Positions 53,854 to 62,200 of a stretch of DNA of 64,000 nt are shown here, in pieces. The translations under genes and the position numbers were made by a program. Where the stretch lies: assembly GCF_014651595.1 (NCBI RefSeq), contig NZ_BMXE01000013.1, forward strand, positions 35,100 to 99,099, read 5' to 3'. Under the pieces are notes generated by a model. That model saw only the letters and a list, made by a program, of their open reading frames with translations, did no database searches and was not told the DNA's origin. The stretch comes from Pseudovibrio japonicus. GTDB lineage: Bacteria > Pseudomonadota > Alphaproteobacteria > Rhizobiales > Stappiaceae. The stretch's first letter is position 1. Each line of letters starts with the position of its first letter.

Positions 53854-54024
53854 GTGACATTTGTTCCAGAACGATATTCTTGGTCAGTTCAGATACTCAT
53901 AAAACCGGATGGTGAACCCCTCCCGCTGGTTGTCGACAGCAATGGTGTGCCTGCCCACCATCCGACCAAATCGGGAAAAGTTACCGTCCAGCACCCGAAA
54001 AAGGATTATCAATCAAGACGGTAA
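53854..54024 (+). pseudogene. Recombinase N-terminus fused to truncated HicA remnant
   Basis: A continuous frame of 56 codons beginning at a GTG. Its first part (VTFVPERYSWSVQILIKPDG, then EPLPLVVDSNGVPA) resembles the N terminus of a tyrosine-type integrase. Its last part (HHPTKSGKVTVQHPKKD) is the central and late segment of a HicA mRNA interferase (HHxxxHPT..VTVPHPKKD), ending early at a stop and lacking the final TLKSIxxQAG helix. The DNA-side helix and GSHH start of HicA are gone. This looks like a deletion junction that removed toxin function. Confidence 0.55.
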
Positions 54025-54037
54025 AATCGATCTACAT

Positions 54038-54065
54038 ACAAGCTTGCTGGCAATAGCCAGCTTGT
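54038..54065. promoter_or_regulatory. Inverted repeat just upstream of hicB
   Basis: GCTGGC (54046-54051) and GCCAGC (54056-54061) pair around aata, and the outer acaa/ttgt extend the symmetry with a small bulge. It lies 18 nt before the hicB ATG. HicB-type antitoxins bind palindromes in their own promoters, so this is a plausible operator; a weak terminator is the alternative. Confidence 0.4.
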
Positions 54066-54083
54066 AACAACAAAGAGATCTAA

Positions 54084-54503
54084 ATGTATATCGCTGCCGT
54101 TCATAATGCCCCTGATAACTGCTTTGGGGTTAGTTTCCCTGATCTTCCTGGATGCGTTTCCGCCGGTGATACACTGGAAAACGCCAAAAAAAACGCGATT
54201 GAAGCCGTATCACTTCACCTTAGCGGTATGGAGCAAGATGGTGACGCTAATCCCCTACCCCGCACATTAGACCAGCTCTACGCAGACGCTAAGAAAGACG
54301 AAGACCTTGCGGGAGAACTAGGAGGCTCTGTGCTTGTAGATATCCGGCACGTCGTGGAACTGGGCAAGGTCAGTCGGGTCGATATTATGATCGACGCAGG
54401 ACGACTGTCAGCTATTGACAACGAAGCGCATAGGCGTGGATCTGAACGGATCCGCTCTTTTAAGCGACGCTGCAAAGAAAGCAACTTGCGCTCAATAACC
54501 TAA
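54084..54503 (+). CDS. hicB: HicB-family antitoxin
   Basis: Antitoxin of the HicAB type: neutralises the HicA RNase and represses its own operon. It has 139 residues. The N-terminal partial RNase H-like fold is typical (CFGVSFPDLPGCVSAGDTLE, about 13-32, then ENAKKNAIEAVSLHL). The C-terminal DNA-binding part is ribbon-helix-helix-like (SRVDIMIDAGRLSAIDNEAH, about 97-116). The upstream hicA is truncated, so this is an orphan antitoxin locally. An 11-bp hairpin follows its stop. Confidence 0.85.
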   Translation: MYIAAVHNAPDNCFGVSFPDLPGCVSAGDTLENAKKNAIEAVSLHLSGMEQDGDANPLPRTLDQLYADAKKDEDLAGELGGSVLVDIRHVVELGKVSRVDIMIDAGRLSAIDNEAHRRGSERIRSFKRRCKESNLRSIT

Positions 54504-54504
54504 G

Positions 54505-54534
54505 GAGAAGAGCACCGGAATAAGTGCTCTTCTC
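54505..54534 (+). terminator. 11-bp perfect hairpin after hicB
   Basis: Arms gagaagagcac (54505-54515) and gtgctcttctc (54524-54534) pair perfectly with an 8-nt loop, starting 1 nt after the hicB stop. A U-run does not follow, so it is a possible factor-dependent or attenuating terminator separating hicB from the Cys-rich peptide gene. Confidence 0.55.
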
Positions 54535-54557
54535 GTAAGTCCGAAAAAGGAGGGAGT

Positions 54558-54980
54558 ATGTTTACGGATTCGAATATCACGAAACACTTAGTTGACCGAT
54601 TCTTTGTCGCCAGCTACCTGGCGGTAATGGAAAAAATGTACGGTATGCCGGGGCTGGCTGCCGGGCGTGATCTGATCAGGGAAGTGCGGGCGGATGGAGA
54701 GTCTGCGTTGGAGCGCTACATTTGTGCCTGCGATACCAAGAGTGAAGGGACACCAGATAAGGACTATGTTGCAGCCCTGACTGCCGTTACGGGCGAGTTT
54801 ATGCTGACAGATGATGAAGACGATATTGATGATCCGGATGGAGTGCCGTGTCCGGTGCTATGTGCTGCAAAGGCACAGGCGTGCGAGGCGGCATGTGATG
54901 CATTGCCGGACTGGAAACTGCGGCTGTTGTGTAAGGCGGGATGTACGCTGAAGTTTCTCGCCTGCCTTGCCAATTGTTAA
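54558..54980 (+). CDS. Cys-rich peptide protein with two CX3C-X6-CX3C motifs
   Basis: 140 residues; family not recognised. A strong AAGGAGG ribosome site precedes the ATG. The first ~85 residues are helical and lack a signal peptide; an acidic linker (DDEDDIDDPDG, about 86-96) is followed by a 43-residue Cys-rich end. Cys at 98, 102, 109, 113, 125, 129, 136 and 140 give the symmetric spacing 3-6-3-11-3-6-3, i.e. two alpha-hairpinin-like CX3C-X6-CX3C units. The end contains only one Thr and no Ser, so it is a poor lanthipeptide substrate. A leader-linker-core layout suggests a secreted disulfide or metal-binding peptide. Its stop overlaps the stop of the convergent LanC-type gene. Confidence 0.7.
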   Translation: MFTDSNITKHLVDRFFVASYLAVMEKMYGMPGLAAGRDLIREVRADGESALERYICACDTKSEGTPDKDYVAALTAVTGEFMLTDDEDDIDDPDGVPCPVLCAAKAQACEAACDALPDWKLRLLCKAGCTLKFLACLANC

Positions 54981-57211
54981 GTGATCATAAGCAGAGAAGG
55001 TACGTCCTTTTGGGCTTGCCGCAGGTAGAAATAACCGATGCCGGACAGTCCTGTCATCAGACCCGGTGTACTGCCGCACAGTACGCCGCAAGGCCAGGAT
55101 TTTCCGGTTTGATGATAGTTAGCATAGCCATGCGCAATAATTTCAGATGCGGCTTCTTGCAGGTCAGATCTGTCTAGAAATACTGAAAGATACTGTAGCG
55201 CCTCAGCGCTGCCAGAGAGGCCATGACAGAGGCAAAAATCACTGCCTGAGCGGGCCATCGCTTTCGTTGCACTTTTTAGAGTACTTTCCGCAGCCAAGAT
55301 AGTATTGGCGTGGATTGTGCCGTCGTGTTGCTCCTTGAGAAAGGCAGTGCGTAGCATGGCCATGCCGACCGTTCCATTGCACCAACTTGTTGAAACGCTT
55401 GGTTTATGGCGCGTGCTGTCCTTCATGCGCCGGTCTTGCCAATTGTTTTTGTCGATGAGGAAAAACTGGTCCGTGTAACGCAATGCGCCAAGTGCGGTTT
55501 TAAGATAGTTTGGCTCATCGGTGAGAGCATGGGCGCTCAGCAGGCTATGTGCAATGCCACTGGTGCCATGCAACATACCAAGGTTTTCTCCACGATCCAT
55601 CTGCCAAGTGCACATATCATCTTGCCATGCTGCCGACTTGCACAGCGTGTCGGCCAGTGCGCGGATATGTGGTTTCAGGCCTTCAGCGAGTTTCATGTTT
55701 TGTAAGAGCACAAGGCCAAGCAGCGTACCAGCCAAGCCCGCGCCCAGCTCAAGGATATCTGTCTGTTTACTGGCTGCAATTGTATCAGTGATCAGGCCTT
55801 GAGCGAGCTCCGAAAATGTTGTGTCGCCCGTTAAATGCTCAAAGCGCAAAGCAGCGTAAGCAAGGCCTATACCGCCTGAGTAAAAGCCGGGCGTGGCGAT
55901 GTTCTCCTGGGCCAACGTTTGATTAAGGGCACCGTTGGCTGCTTTCTTAAACCTTATGTCGCCCATTGCCGCATAAAGTTCGGCGAGAAACAGAGCAACA
56001 CCAGCCGTGCCGCCATAAAGTGAGTGTGGCAGAGTTTGCGACATAAGCTGAGGGGCATCGGTGCCATGAACCTCATTAATGGCACCAAACCACGTGCAGC
56101 GGTTTTCATGCCATATAGCGCTTTTCACCAGGGCCACGCCAATCTGCCGGGCAACTGTGAGGCACTCGGCTTGATCTGGAATGTGCGGTGCTAACTTTTT
56201 AGCCTCAGGGATCAGGTCGAACTCATCGAGTCCGTCTGAGCCAAGATAAGGTTTTTCAGGGTCGAGGCCCTCGGCTTTAAACGCCGCGAGAACAGCTTCC
56301 AGCTCAGGCTTTTTGGTATGAAATGCGTCAGTCATTGCTCTGGCAATCAGCCGGCAACGGTGGCTGCCAAAGCTTACCGGGTCGCGATGGTCCGTGATTG
56401 GATTGTCGGCCATCCCAATACCATTGGCGATCCGCTTGGTCAGCATCGGTATTCCCGGTAGAAGCTTTGGCGCGAGGGTTTTCAGCGCGTCCAGCAATGG
56501 TGCTTTGAGACTTAGAAAATCGGCTCGGGAGAGATACAGCACAACCGCATCGCAGCGATCCTGACGGCTGGCAAAATTCATGACTTTCAGCGTGAAGGCG
56601 CAATCTTCGTCGTTGAGTAGCTTTGTCAGGCTGGCCACAAGGTTTGTAACGCTGTCCGGGCTGGCATGCAGATAAAACCGCACGGAGGGATCGTCTGGCC
56701 GCGCAAATCCGGCATTCCCAAACAGTGACAGATAACCTGGTGAAAGCGAGGGTGAGGCCGGTGTGGTTTTCAAATCCACTTTTGTGTAGGGCAGTAGATA
56801 GTCGTCCTCAATAGGTCGGACCTGATCAGGGCGGCAAAACAGTTTGCGCTGACCATTTGCCACCACAAGACCATTCTTTTTCACTTCTTCAATGTGCCAT
56901 CCGTTTTGATACCAACCGGTGCTGGTTGAAGCGTCGATGATTTTCTTCGGTAATTCCAGCTTTTCGGCAACATCAGTTGGCGGTCGGCGGTGCCAGGGAA
57001 TGGGCACAGGACCACCGGAGCTATAGAAGTTTTCATAAAGCCGAGTCTGGATGCGGGAGATCAGAAGGTGCTTGAGGGCGTCTGCATCGAGCGTGTCCTC
57101 GATTTCCTTGCCAATTGGTTCAGAAAGGTGCCCCATCCAGGAAAAACTGGTGGGCGAGAGAATTTCGAGATTGTCTATGGCAGATGTTATCTGCTCATTG
57201 AAGTTCTGCAT
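54977..57211 (-). CDS. HopA1-LanC fusion: putative lanthipeptide lyase/cyclase
   Basis: 744 residues from the ATG at 57211, chosen because it overlaps the kinase stop by 17 nt (coupled translation) and the longer frame is inside the kinase gene. Residues about 60-320 match the HopA1 effector-type domain (YTKVDLKTTP, VRFYLHASPDSV, VSFGSHRCRLIA at about 280-289). In class V lanthipeptide pathways this fold is the lyase that removes phosphate from pSer/pThr. Residues about 390-744 are a LanC-type (alpha/alpha)6 toroid with repeated Gly-rich motifs (LYGGTAGVAL, FYSGGIGLAY, MLHGTSGIAH) and intact zinc ligands Cys611 (WCNG), Cys662 and His663 (CHG), so cyclisation activity is plausible. I infer a dehydration-lyase plus cyclase enzyme acting with the neighbouring kinase. 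Confidence 0.85.
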   Translation of the reverse strand: MQNFNEQITSAIDNLEILSPTSFSWMGHLSEPIGKEIEDTLDADALKHLLISRIQTRLYENFYSSGGPVPIPWHRRPPTDVAEKLELPKKIIDASTSTGWYQNGWHIEEVKKNGLVVANGQRKLFCRPDQVRPIEDDYLLPYTKVDLKTTPASPSLSPGYLSLFGNAGFARPDDPSVRFYLHASPDSVTNLVASLTKLLNDEDCAFTLKVMNFASRQDRCDAVVLYLSRADFLSLKAPLLDALKTLAPKLLPGIPMLTKRIANGIGMADNPITDHRDPVSFGSHRCRLIARAMTDAFHTKKPELEAVLAAFKAEGLDPEKPYLGSDGLDEFDLIPEAKKLAPHIPDQAECLTVARQIGVALVKSAIWHENRCTWFGAINEVHGTDAPQLMSQTLPHSLYGGTAGVALFLAELYAAMGDIRFKKAANGALNQTLAQENIATPGFYSGGIGLAYAALRFEHLTGDTTFSELAQGLITDTIAASKQTDILELGAGLAGTLLGLVLLQNMKLAEGLKPHIRALADTLCKSAAWQDDMCTWQMDRGENLGMLHGTSGIAHSLLSAHALTDEPNYLKTALGALRYTDQFFLIDKNNWQDRRMKDSTRHKPSVSTSWCNGTVGMAMLRTAFLKEQHDGTIHANTILAAESTLKSATKAMARSGSDFCLCHGLSGSAEALQYLSVFLDRSDLQEAASEIIAHGYANYHQTGKSWPCGVLCGSTPGLMTGLSGIGYFYLRQAQKDVPSLLMIT

Positions 57212-58304
57212 CAACCATATCCAGCAATGTTTGGGTGGCGTTTTCGGGGTTCTGCATGATGTTGTAAGAGACCTGAAACAGCGTGACGGCTGCACCCGAC
57301 ATTTCATTGGCGGTCTGCATGAGTTCAATGGCGGCCTGCAACAACCTAAGCGCTGCAAAGCGCATGACTGAGATCAGCTGTTCGGCGCTTTTTTGCTCGT
57401 CCCAGCCAGTGGCAGCGCTGTAGGTGTGCCAAAACTCACGAATGGCTGGTTGCATCACCTCCAACGGAAAGCGGGTATTTTGCACGGCTTTCTCCGCAGG
57501 TGTTGCGCCTGAAAGCGGCATGGAGATAACCCAGAACACCAGATAATCTCCGATCACTGAACCAAGATCCCAGCGGCGGTCGCCCCAGCCGGAAGTTTCC
57601 CAGTCGATCAGCTTGATTTCCTGCGTTTCAGGGTTGGAGATGGCCCAGTTCTCAAATTTCACATCACTATGGATGAAGCTATCCTCGCGCCAATCTGCGC
57701 GCATGGCGTTGAGATGTTCGGTGAAGCTCTCAGTTTCCTGGATAATGCCAAGGAGCTGCTGGCTTGCGGCGCTTAGTTTGTAAAAGCTATCAAGATCCGG
57801 GCAGCCATAGCCAAAAATGGATGGGGCGGGGCTTTTGGCAATTTTAATATGGAGCTTATCTGCATCTTGAGGGGATAGGCGGTGGGTTTCAGCCAGAGTT
57901 TTGGCAAACTGCCGACTGTGTTCTACCGGGAACTGCGCGTTTTGGAAATACTGCTTCCTGACCTGGTCAAAGCTCGGCATCAGTTCAATGCACAAAATCC
58001 CGGTTTTCTCGTCAAAGCCATGGAACGGTACAAGGTGTGACCTAATGTTGATTGGACAGTCGGCGCTATGAAGAAGGCTGTAGACCTCCCCCTCATAGGA
58101 CACGGTGTGAAACAGCTTATGCGCGCCTGTTTGTGCCACACCCTGTTTCAGGAGGTAGCCGGAACCATCGGGAAACGTGAGAGCATAGTTGCGGTTGCGC
58201 CGGGAAAGGTCGCGCAGTTGAATTCGATTTTGTACAATATCCCTCGGCGTGATTAATCCCCTGTCCAGCAGATAGGGAATGACTGTGTCAGGGGACAAAA
58301 TCAC
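57195..58304 (-). CDS. APH-fold kinase, putative lanthipeptide Ser/Thr kinase (LxmK-like)
   Basis: 369 residues from the GTG at 58304, chosen because AGGAG lies 9 nt upstream; a TTG 21 codons earlier would overlap the precursor gene. The fold is aminoglycoside-phosphotransferase-like: candidate ATP-binding Lys53 (YLLKQG), catalytic loop HSDVKFEN (residues 212-219, with Asp214 and Asn219) and metal-binding IDWE (Asp234). The substrate is not an antibiotic by context: it lies 41 nt after a peptide precursor and overlaps the HopA1-LanC gene. In class V lanthipeptide pathways (lexapeptide LxmK) such a kinase phosphorylates Ser/Thr of the precursor. A stand-alone small-molecule kinase remains possible. 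Confidence 0.82.
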   Translation of the reverse strand: MILSPDTVIPYLLDRGLITPRDIVQNRIQLRDLSRRNRNYALTFPDGSGYLLKQGVAQTGAHKLFHTVSYEGEVYSLLHSADCPINIRSHLVPFHGFDEKTGILCIELMPSFDQVRKQYFQNAQFPVEHSRQFAKTLAETHRLSPQDADKLHIKIAKSPAPSIFGYGCPDLDSFYKLSAASQQLLGIIQETESFTEHLNAMRADWREDSFIHSDVKFENWAISNPETQEIKLIDWETSGWGDRRWDLGSVIGDYLVFWVISMPLSGATPAEKAVQNTRFPLEVMQPAIREFWHTYSAATGWDEQKSAEQLISVMRFAALRLLQAAIELMQTANEMSGAAVTLFQVSYNIMQNPENATQTLLDMVDAELQ

Positions 58305-58345
58305 AATACAAAACTCCTGATGATACTCAACTAGATCAGAATTCG

Positions 58346-58810
58346 TCAGTGTGCTGTTGGTAGGCAATCAATTGGCAGACAGGATAAGAATATCGTCAGC
58401 GTGATGGTGCACGGAATGGATGTCAGGAAGGCCTGCTGTCCACCGCCTAGCCCGGCAGCTGCACCTGGGGCAAAGCGCGATGAGATATCTCCTTCGAGGA
58501 AGGCGGCCTGTTGTTTGGCAATGAAGTCTTTTGATGACTGGGTGCGCCCACTGGAAACGACCTCAGACTTGCTGACCCAATATGCACAGAGCCCATCAAT
58601 CTGCGCGCCAGAGATTGGTTCAGAATGCAGAATGGCATTCTTAGCGACTTCAGTGAACTGGCTCAGCGCCGGTGAGCCATAGATGCGCACCATGCCCTCT
58701 TTGTCGGATGGGCCAAGATAGCCCATGTAAACGGTCATGGCTGGCGTCTTTGCCGGATCTGATGCAAGCTTTTCAACAAATCTTGGAAAGTTAGTATCTG
58801 TACTAGCCAT
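58346..58810 (-). CDS. Putative lanthipeptide precursor
   Basis: 154 residues from the ATG at 58810, chosen because GGAGGAG lies 3 nt upstream; an ATG 11 codons earlier lacks a site. The first ~120 residues form a long leader, including GYLGPSDKEGMVRIYGSP and a TEVAKNAILHSEP segment. A Gly-rich GLGGGQQ boundary (residues 120-126) follows, then a hydrophobic C terminus with Cys134, Cys144 and Cys149 and six Thr/Ser within 130-143 (TSIPCTITLTIFLSC). Up to three (methyl)lanthionine rings could form. The last Cys is not C-terminal and no decarboxylase is nearby, so an AviCys end is unlikely. No exporter or leader peptidase gene is adjacent. Confidence 0.72.
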   Translation of the reverse strand: MASTDTNFPRFVEKLASDPAKTPAMTVYMGYLGPSDKEGMVRIYGSPALSQFTEVAKNAILHSEPISGAQIDGLCAYWVSKSEVVSSGRTQSSKDFIAKQQAAFLEGDISSRFAPGAAAGLGGGQQAFLTSIPCTITLTIFLSCLPIDCLPTAH

Positions 58811-59246
58811 GTTCTCCTCCATTACGTTGGGGAAGGCTAGCATAAAATAGATCTCATTTGAAGCAAAATAAGATAATACTGTATCAGTATTCTCTCTGTA
58901 TTTCTGTCAGTTACACAATCACATCGATCGGCAAATGCAGATTCTTGAGAGTCCATAATGTTGCCTCAACTGATCACCCGGAGACGTTTGGAGCTACGAA
59001 TGTAAGTTGGAAAACGACCCTACATATTTTCAGTGATTTCTGCAACTACGCCGGTAAGAACAGGCAAGTAGTAATGATGTACCTAATAAGTATGCGCGTA
59101 CTTTATGTAGTAGTTTTTACAAGAATACTTCTTTCTTGTTGTAATGCCTAAATTAGTTTTCATGGGTATAGATGTGGTGGATACTCGGATAAACAGGATT
59201 CATCAATGGAAATGCTTTCTTAGACATTGAATCTAGGTGGTGTTTG
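58811..59246. other. Divergent intergenic region, lanthipeptide precursor / autotransporter
   Basis: About 435 nt between the minus-strand precursor gene and the plus-strand autotransporter; it should carry both promoters. The part nearest the precursor is AT-rich. No consensus promoter pair or hairpin stands out. A plus-strand open frame at 58858-59151 has no ribosome site and low-complexity sequence and is not called. Confidence 0.5.
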
Positions 59247-62200
59247 ATGCGCAAAAGACTGAATTATCGCAGGATTGCTCCATTCACCGCAGGCTTGCTC
59301 GCCAGCACAATCATCGCAGTCTCATTCTCGGGCAGTGCCGTTGCTCAAATTGTGATCAACGCCCCACAAAATACGCCGGTCACTTTGTTGGCGGACGGGA
59401 CAGTGCTTGTCACGGACACCGGCAGCATAGATGTTAATCCCGGCTTCTTTGCTATCAGCTCTAATGGCTTTAACAGCGAAATCACCCTCCACGGCCCGGT
59501 TTCAGGAACAATCAATTCACCCGGCAATGTCGATAGTTTGGCTGTCATCAGACAGAACGGGGACACGTCCAACACACTTATCGTCCGCGAGGGCGGCGAC
59601 ATCACTGCAACTGACACCGCAAATGCTCAGTTTGTAAGAGGCGTGCAGCAAAACAATCCCACAGGCTCTCATACGGTTAATCTGGAGAACGCGCAGATTA
59701 CTGTGACCGCCCCTAACGCGATAGCTCGCGGGATTGACCAAAACAGTTTTACTGGCTCCAATTTAGTCCAGTTCGGAGACAATGGTCGAATATCCGTTCT
59801 CGGGGGGACAGCCGCCGATGGAGTGGGGCAGTCTACTGCCAATGGAGATAATTTAATTGAGACCGGGGCAGCCCTACAAGTCACCGTTGACGCTGCAGGT
59901 GATGGCAACGGAATCGTGCAAAATCACGTTGCGGCTGGCACCGGCAACAGCAGAGCCGAGATTGCATCGGGAACCCAGATCGATGTTGTTGCACAGGAGC
60001 GGGCCCGCGCTGTTTTTCAAATCAATGCAGGCGACGGTGACTCAACAAGTATTTTTGGCTCTGATGTGCAGCTTAGCGCAAATGGAGGTTTGGATGGCTT
60101 TGGAGTGTTCCAGTCTCATGATCTGACTGGTACCGGAGACAACAATATTGAATTCGGTTCTGGTGCCCGGATTGATGTTACAGCACAGTTATTCGCCTTT
60201 GGAATTGATCAATCTAATTCTATTAGCGGCAACAATACAACTGTGTTCAGCTCTGATGCGCATGTCACTTCTACATCAACAGGAGGAACAGCATATGGCA
60301 TCAGGCAACAAACCTCCAGCTCTAGTTACAACAGCCTCTCGTTGGGAGCAAACTCCAGAATCGACAGTAACGCCAGCGGAAATGGTTTTGGGATCCAGCA
60401 ATTCGCGGAAGGCGGCGATAACACGATCGAGGTCGGAGAATACGGGAACCTGACTGTTACAGCAGGGGGACCGGCCACTGGAATATCTCAAGACACTTTC
60501 TCAGGCGATAACACTGTAGAGCTCGGTACTAATGGGCAAATATCCGCTATCGGGCAATTGAGTGCTGATGGAATACAACAGGAAAATGACGAAGGCGATA
60601 ATGCTATTGAGATCGGACCAAATGGGGACTTGACCGTTATCGGGGAAGATATTGCCGATGGAATAGTTCAGCGTAATAGCTCTGGCGATAACTCTATCTG
60701 GATCGGAGCAGATTTGATTTTGGCCGTTACTGCGGGAAACGATGCCACTGGATCATTTCAACGGAGTGAGGAAGGCAATAACGCTGTCGAGATCGGACCA
60801 AATGGGGACTTGACCGTTATCGCGGAAGACGATGCTTTTGGAGTCCGGCAGTTCAATATTTCGGGCGATAACTCTATCTGGATCGGAGCAGATTTGAACT
60901 TGGCCGTTACCGCGGAAGACAACGCCGATGGGATAGCGCAGAGTAATACCACTGGCGATAACACGATTGAGGTTGGTGAGCATGGGACTTTAACCGTTAC
61001 TGCTGGAGACGATGCCACTGGTTCATTTCAACGGAGTGAGGAAGGCAATAACGCTATCGAGATCGGACCAAATGGGGACTTGACCGTTATCGCGGAAGAC
61101 AATGCTCTTGGAGTCCAGCAGATCAATGTTTCGGGCGATAACTCTATCTGGACCGGAGCAGATTTGAACTTGGCCGTTATCGCGGCAGACAATGCCACTG
61201 GGATAGAGCAGAGTAATATCTCTGGCGACAACACTCTCGATATCGGACCAAATGGGACTGTAACCGTTACCGCAGGTTTGGACGCCTTTGGGATCAACCA
61301 GAGAAATCTCGATGGCGATAACACGATCCATGCCGGAGAGAATTGGAACCTGACCGTTGACGGGGGGGATTTAGCCGTTGGAGTAGTGCAGTTAACTCTC
61401 AATGGCGACAACTCAATCTCGATCGGCGCAAACGACCCCTTCTCCATTACCTCGCTGGGAAGGGCCTTTGGAATACTCCAGGAAACTGAAAATGGCGATA
61501 ATTCTATTTGGATCGGATCGGACGAACACATGTCCGTTACCGCTGATCTCGACGCCAGCGGACTAACGCAAGCAAGTGCCAACGGCGATAACACGATCAC
61601 GCTCGGAGAACATGGGGACTTGACCCTTGACGGGGGTTTGAACGCCACTGGAATAGGTCAGGCAACTCGTGACGGCGATAACACTCTCGATATCGGCCCG
61701 AATGGAACTTTGATCGTTACCGCAGGTTTGGACGCCTTTGGAATCAGCCAGAGAAATCTCGATGGCGATAACACGATCCATGCCGGAGAGAATTGGAACC
61801 TGACCGTTGACGGGGGGGATTTCACCGTTGGAGTAGTGCAGTTAACTCTCAATGGCGATAACTCAATCTCGATCGGCGCAAACGACCCCTTCTCCATTAC
61901 CTCGCTGGGAAGGGCCTTCGGAATACTCCAGGAAACAGAAAATGGCGATAACTCTATTTGGATCGGCTCGGACGAACACATGTCCGTTACCGCTGATCTT
62001 GACGCCAGGGGACTAGCGCAAGCTAGTGCCAACGGCGATAACGCTATCGAAATCGGAGACAATGGGGTCTTGACCGTTATCGCGGATCTCGGCGCCATAG
62101 GACTGGTGCAGGACAGTGCCACCGGTGATAACACTATCACGCTCGGAGAAAATGGGCACTTGACCCTTGCAGCGGGTTTGGACGCCAATGGAATAGGCCA

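Larger units (their letters stand above)
53366..54083. other. Gene-poor stretch before hicB
   Basis: From 53366 to about 53840 no supported feature is seen; opposing open frames at 53547-53915 lack ribosome sites and motifs. A recombinase/HicA remnant occupies 53854-54024. Confidence 0.5.

Noticed and set aside
53547..53915. Overlapping opposing frames between aadA-type gene and hicB
   Set aside because: Neither has a ribosome site or family motif; decayed DNA is more likely.
54558..54980. Cys-rich peptide as substrate of the lanthipeptide enzymes
   Set aside because: The Cys-rich end has only one Thr and no Ser to dehydrate, and the gene is on the opposite strand.
57195..58304. Kinase as an aminoglycoside resistance enzyme
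   Set aside because: The APH fold alone would allow it, but position between a precursor gene and HopA1-LanC, with translational overlap, favours peptide phosphorylation.
58858..59151. 97-codon plus-strand frame upstream of the autotransporter
   Set aside because: No ribosome site, no recognisable motifs; more likely part of the promoter region.
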